Positions 60,589 through 64,000 of a DNA stretch of 64,000 nucleotides are shown piece after piece (positions within the stretch are counted from its first letter, which is position 1; each line of letters begins with the position of its first letter). Source of the stretch: DATHBD01 sp035296325 (GTDB taxonomy: Bacteria > Actinomycetota > Actinomycetes > Mycobacteriales > Micromonosporaceae); assembly GCA_035296325.1 (NCBI GenBank), contig DATHBD010000063.1, forward strand, positions 88,436 through 152,435, in the 5' to 3' direction. Under the pieces are notes generated by a model, which was not told where the DNA came from, ran no database searches, and saw only the letters and a list, made by a program, of their open reading frames with translations. The translations under genes were made by a program, and so were the position numbers.

Positions 60589-63333
60589 TCAGTGGGCGGC
60601 GTCGTCCCAGGTCCGACCGAATCCGACCGAGACCTCCAGCGGCACCGAGAGCTGCGCGGCGCCGGCCATCTCGCGGCGCACCAGGGTCTCCAGCGCGTCC
60701 CGCTCCCCCGGCGCCACCTCGAGCACGAGCTCGTCGTGCACCTGCAGGAGCATCCGCGAGCGCAGCCCCTCGCCGGCGATGGCCTGCTCGACCCGCAGCA
60801 TGGCGACCTTGATGACGTCGGCCGCCGAGCCCTGGATCGGGGCGTTGAGCGCCATCCGCTCGGCCATCTGGCGGCGCTGCCCGTTGTCGCTGGTCAGGTC
60901 GGGCAGGTAGCGGCGGCGGCCCAGCGTCGTCTGGGTGTAGCCGGTCTGCCGGGCGTCCTCGACGACGCCGTCGAGCTACTCGCGGATGCCGCCGAAGCGC
61001 TCGAAGTAGGCGTGCATCTGCTCGCGCGCCTCCTCGGTCGAGATGCGCAGCTGCGCGGCCAGCCCGTAGGCGGACAACCCGTAGGCCAGGCCGTAGCTCA
61101 TCGCCTTGATCCGGCGGCGCATCTCGGGGTCGACGTCCTCGATCGGGATGTCGTAGGCCCGCGAGGCGACGAAGGAGTGCAGGTCCTCCCCGGACGTGAA
61201 GGCCTCGATCAGGCCCTCGTCACCGGAGAGGTGGGCCATGATCCGCATCTCGATCTGGCTGTAGTCCGCCGTCATCAGCGACTCGTAGCCGGTACCGACG
61301 ACGAAGGCCTGCCGGATCCGGCGGCCCTCCGCGGTGCGGATCGGGATGTTCTGCAGGTTGGGGTCGATCGAGGACAGCCGACCGGTGGCCGCGATGGTCT
61401 GCTGGAACGTGGTGTGGATGCGGCCCGCGTCGTCGACCATCGGGATGAGGCCGTCGATGACGGTGCGCAGCCGGGTCACGTCCCGGTGCCGCAGCAGGTG
61501 CTCGAGGAACGGGTGGCCGGTCTGCGCCAGCAGCGAGGTCAGCGCCTCGGCGTCGGTCGTGTAGCCGGACTTGATCTTCTTGGTCTTGGGCAGGCCGAGC
61601 TCGTCGAACAGCACCGCCTGCAGCTGCTTGGGCGAGCCGAGGTTCACCTCCCGGCCGATCACCGCGTAGGCCTCGGCGGCAGCGGCGGCCACGCCGTCGG
61701 CGAACTCCCGCTGCAGCTCGCGCAGGAAGTCGAGGTCGGCGGCGATCCCGCGCTGCTCCATGCGGGCCAGCACGAAGGTCAGCGGCAGCTCGATCTCGCC
61801 CAGCAGCGAGTCGCCGCCGCGCTGCCCGAGCACGGACTCCAGCGCGTCGGAGAGGTCGTTGACCGCCACGGCCTTGAGGACGTCGGCGTGCGCGGCCTCG
61901 CGGGCGAGGTCCTCCTCCGAGGGCCCCAACCCGTCGAGGGTCAGCTGGGTCTCCTCGGCGGCGGAGTCCTTGAGCTCGCGGCGCAGGTAGCGGACGGCGA
62001 GGTCGCCCAGGTCGAAGGACCGCTGCCCGGGCAGCGCCAGGTACGCGGCCAGCGCGGTGTCGCTGACCACGCCGGCGAGCTCCCAGCCGCGTGCCCACAC
62101 GGCCAGCAGCGGGCCCTTGACCTCGTGCACCACCTTCTGGGCGGCTGGGTCGGCCAGCCACGTGGCCAGCGCCTGCTCGTCTGCGGCGTCCAGGGCGGGA
62201 CCGAGGTCGACGAAGGTGGCGTGGTCGTCGGCGGCGGCCAGCGCGAGGCCGGTCAGCTCACCGGTGCCCCGCCCCCAGGTGCCCCGGAAGACGAGCCCCG
62301 TACGGCTGGTGCGAGCGTGCTCGTCGAGCCAGGCGCCGAGTCCGCCGGCGGGCACCTCGTCCTCGGCGACGTCGAAGCCGCCCTCGGCCTCCGGCTCGGC
62401 GCTGGTGAGCGTGGCGAACAGCCGGTCGCGCAGCACCCGGAACTGCAGGTTGTCGAAGAGGGTGTGCACCTCGTTGCGGTCCCACGCCTGGGCGGCGAGG
62501 TCGGCCGGGCTCAGTTCCAGCGGCACGGAACGGTCCAGCTCGGTGAGCCGCCGGTTCTGCAGCACCGAGGACAGGTGCTCGCGCAGCTTGTCGCCGACCT
62601 TGCCCTTCACCGTGTCGACCTGGTCGACCAACGCGTCGAGCGAGCCGTACTCGCGGACCCACTTGGCCGCGGTCTTCTCCCCCACGCTCGGGATGCTCGG
62701 CAGGTTGTCGCTGGGGTCGCCTCGCAGCGCCGCGAAGTCGGGGTACTGGACCGGTGACAGGCCGTACTTGGCCTCGACCTCCTCCGGCGTGAACCGGGTG
62801 AGGTCGGAGACGCCCTTGCGCGGGTACAGCACGGTGACGTGCTCGTTGACCAGCTGCAGGGCGTCGCGGTCGCCGGTGCAGATGAGCACGTCCATGCCCT
62901 GTTCGACGGCCTGCACGGTCAAGGTGGCGATGACGTCGTCGGCCTCGAAGCCCTCGGCGGTGATGACCGGGATGTGCAGCGCGGCCAGCACCTCCTGGAT
63001 CAGGCTGACCTGCCCGCGGAAGTCGGTCGGGCTCTCGGTGCGGTTGGCCTTGTAGTCCGCGTAGATCTCGCTGCGGAAGGTCTTGCGCCCCACGTCGAAG
63101 GCGACCGCCACGTGGCTGGGCTGCTCGTCGCGCAGCACGTTGATCAGCATCGAGGTGAAGCCGTAGACCGCGTTGGTCGGCTGCCCGGTCGTCGTCGAGA
63201 AGTTCTCGACCGGCAGCGCGAAGAAGGCGCGGTAGGCCAGGGAGTGGCCGTCGAGCAGCAGCAGCCGGGGACGCGTCCCGCCGGCAGCGGGGACGGCGGG
63301 GCTGGACGCGGGGGCGGAGACCGGAGCGGACAT
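60589..63333 (-). pseudogene. polA: DNA polymerase I, interrupted by an in-frame amber codon
   Basis: The full frame would be 913 residues plus two stops. Present are the 5'-nuclease domain (LLLLDGHSLAYRAFFAL, GDRDALQLV), a 3'-5' exonuclease-like domain without clear catalytic acids, and polymerase motifs A (DYSQIEMRIMAHLSGD) and B (RRIKAMSYGLAYG). At codon 786 (60976-60978) TAG replaces the expected Tyr in GGIREYLDG. The frame then continues intact through motif C (LLQVHDELVLE) to TGA at 60589. One base change restores it, so a sequencing error or very recent mutation is likely. ATG 63333 is chosen. Confidence 0.9.
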
Positions 63334-63420
63334 CGCCGCCGATCCTAGGTCCGCCCACCGACGACGCCCGGGCACCGAGCCGCCGCCGTCCGGCGTCCCG
63401 GCGCTGGTTACGGTGCCGGG

Positions 63421-63825
63421 GTGACCGTGGACCGCCCCGCCTGGCTCGACGCCGGGCAGATGAGCCCGCTGGACGACAAGCTCGGCATCCGGATCACCGA
63501 CTTCGACCCCGACCACGTGGTCGCCACCATGCCGGTCGAGGGCAATCAGCAGCCCTTCGGCCTGCTGCACGGCGGTGCCACCTGCTCGCTGGTCGAGACC
63601 GTCGGCTCCTGGGCCGCGGCGCTGGGCGCCGGCCCCGGCCGGCAGGCCGTCGGCGTGGAGCTCAACGTCAGCTACCTGCGCGCGGCCACCCACGGCGCCG
63701 TCACCGCCGTCGCCACGCCGGTGCGCCGCGGCCGGACGCTGGCCACCTTCACCATCGAGGTCACCGACGACCGGGGACGGGTCACGGCGACCGCCCGGCT
63801 CACCTGCATGCTGCAGGGCACCTGA
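63421..63825 (+). CDS. hotdog-fold thioesterase (PaaI/Acot13 type)
   Basis: This is a 134-residue single hotdog domain. GLLHGGATCSLVETVGSWAA carries the HGG motif and the acidic active-site residue of PaaI-like thioesterases, followed by VGVELNVSYLRAA. It would hydrolyse an acyl- or aryl-CoA; the substrate is unknown. The start is GTG 63421, divergent from polA across 87 nt, a neighbourhood common in actinobacteria. Confidence 0.9.
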   Translation: MTVDRPAWLDAGQMSPLDDKLGIRITDFDPDHVVATMPVEGNQQPFGLLHGGATCSLVETVGSWAAALGAGPGRQAVGVELNVSYLRAATHGAVTAVATPVRRGRTLATFTIEVTDDRGRVTATARLTCMLQGT

Positions 63826-63854
63826 AGCAGGACCCCCTGCCCCCACCACTCGTA

Positions 63855-63892
63855 GAAGGACCCCGTCCTGGGTCCCTTCGCAGGCTCAGGGA
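63855..63892 (+). repeat. dispersed intergenic repeat, diverged copy C
   Basis: It begins GAAGGACCCCGTCCT like copy A, then continues GGGTCCCTTCGCAGGCTCAGGG, a diverged version of the second block. It lies 30 nt after the thioesterase stop. Confidence 0.55.
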
Positions 63893-63924
63893 CGCCCTGG
63901 ACGGGGCCACGCCAGGGACGGGGC

Positions 63925-64000
63925 TCACCCTCCCGCGGCGTCGAGCAGCGACCCCAGGCGGGCCGGCGGACGGCGGCGCACCGGCGGACGGCGCGGCACC
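63925..64000 (-). CDS. possible C-terminus of a reverse-strand gene (cut by window edge)
   Basis: Read leftward from the window end, one frame is open for 24 codons and stops with TGA at 63925-63927, ending ARLGSLLDAAGG. The codons have the G/C third-base bias of real genes, but the stretch is too short to identify. Confidence 0.3.
   Translation of the reverse strand, partial: VPRRPPVRRRPPARLGSLLDAAGG

Noticed and set aside
60976..60978. Programmed amber readthrough or an unusual amino acid in PolA
   Set aside because: No stem-loop or repeated use of in-frame TAG is seen, several other genes here end normally with TAG, and one base change restores a conserved Tyr, so error or mutation is simpler.
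60457..62757. A 766-codon plus-strand frame opposite polA
   Set aside because: Antisense shadow with His/Gln/Val-rich composition; the minus strand carries all DNA polymerase I motifs.

Overview
The window is high-GC actinobacterial DNA with dense, mostly operonic genes and many GTG starts joined by GTGA or ATGA overlaps. From the left edge to about 57 kb, gene content and order fit the Micromonosporaceae and their relatives: relA-apt-secF-secD-yajC-ruvB-ruvA-ruvC, pgsA-patA-pimA ahead of pdxS-pdxT-yebC, HIT-thrS, and uvrB-coaE-rpsA. To the right of rpsA the intergenic DNA changes character. It carries three related copies of a short repeat seen nowhere else in the window, plus an AAC(2')-I acetyltransferase and a polA gene broken by one amber codon. 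This right end recalls Geodermatophilaceae, so a change of lineage (assembly chimera or transfer) somewhere in or near rpsA should be tested. That is inference.

Layout. 0-4.4 kb: the end of a TfoX-like gene, then a guanidine-I (ykkC) riboswitch controlling a guanidine-hydrolase-like ureohydrolase and an ABC importer. 4.4-5.1 kb: a small MazF-like toxin with a ribbon-helix-helix antitoxin. 5.1-9.1 kb: hisS, a metallo-beta-lactamase hydrolase and two tandem membrane-anchored cyclophilins. 9.2-18.4 kb: stringent response, purine salvage, Sec export and Holliday-junction genes. 18.5-20.9 kb: a DHA2 exporter and its TetR regulator. 21-26.8 kb: YebC, PLP synthase, a LemA-like protein and phosphatidylinositol mannoside synthesis. 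27-33.1 kb: an EF-G2 paralogue, a GH5-like glycosidase, an XRE-TPR regulator and two tiny coupled cysteine-containing ORFs. 33.1-36.4 kb: HIT hydrolase, thrS and a PAP2-like membrane protein. 36.5-40.1 kb: a VIT-VWA protein coupled to a MerR regulator with a perfect palindromic operator, and a lipoprotein. 40.1-45.5 kb: a two-component system facing a LolA-like protein and an ABC-2 exporter. 45.5-49 kb: an MHYT membrane sensor, a SRPBCC protein with a stress-type promoter, and typA. 49-53.6 kb: an orphan class I terpene cyclase, TerC behind a yybP-ykoY Mn2+ riboswitch, and nadR-pnuC with a frameshifted nadR. 53.6-58.6 kb: uvrB, coaE, a tail-anchored small protein and rpsA. 58.8-64 kb: a methyltransferase, AAC(2')-I, an interrupted polA, a hotdog thioesterase and a partial reverse-strand gene.

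Most of the window is core housekeeping. The most notable accessory pieces are the riboswitch-controlled guanidine locus, whose hydrolase has a histidine-rich N-terminus and no nickel-chaperone genes nearby; the Mn2+ riboswitch whose 3' strand is exactly complementary to the terC Shine-Dalgarno; the VIT-VWA/MerR cassette; and the XRE/tiny-ORF cassette. I recognise no tRNA, rRNA, CRISPR array or insertion sequence.
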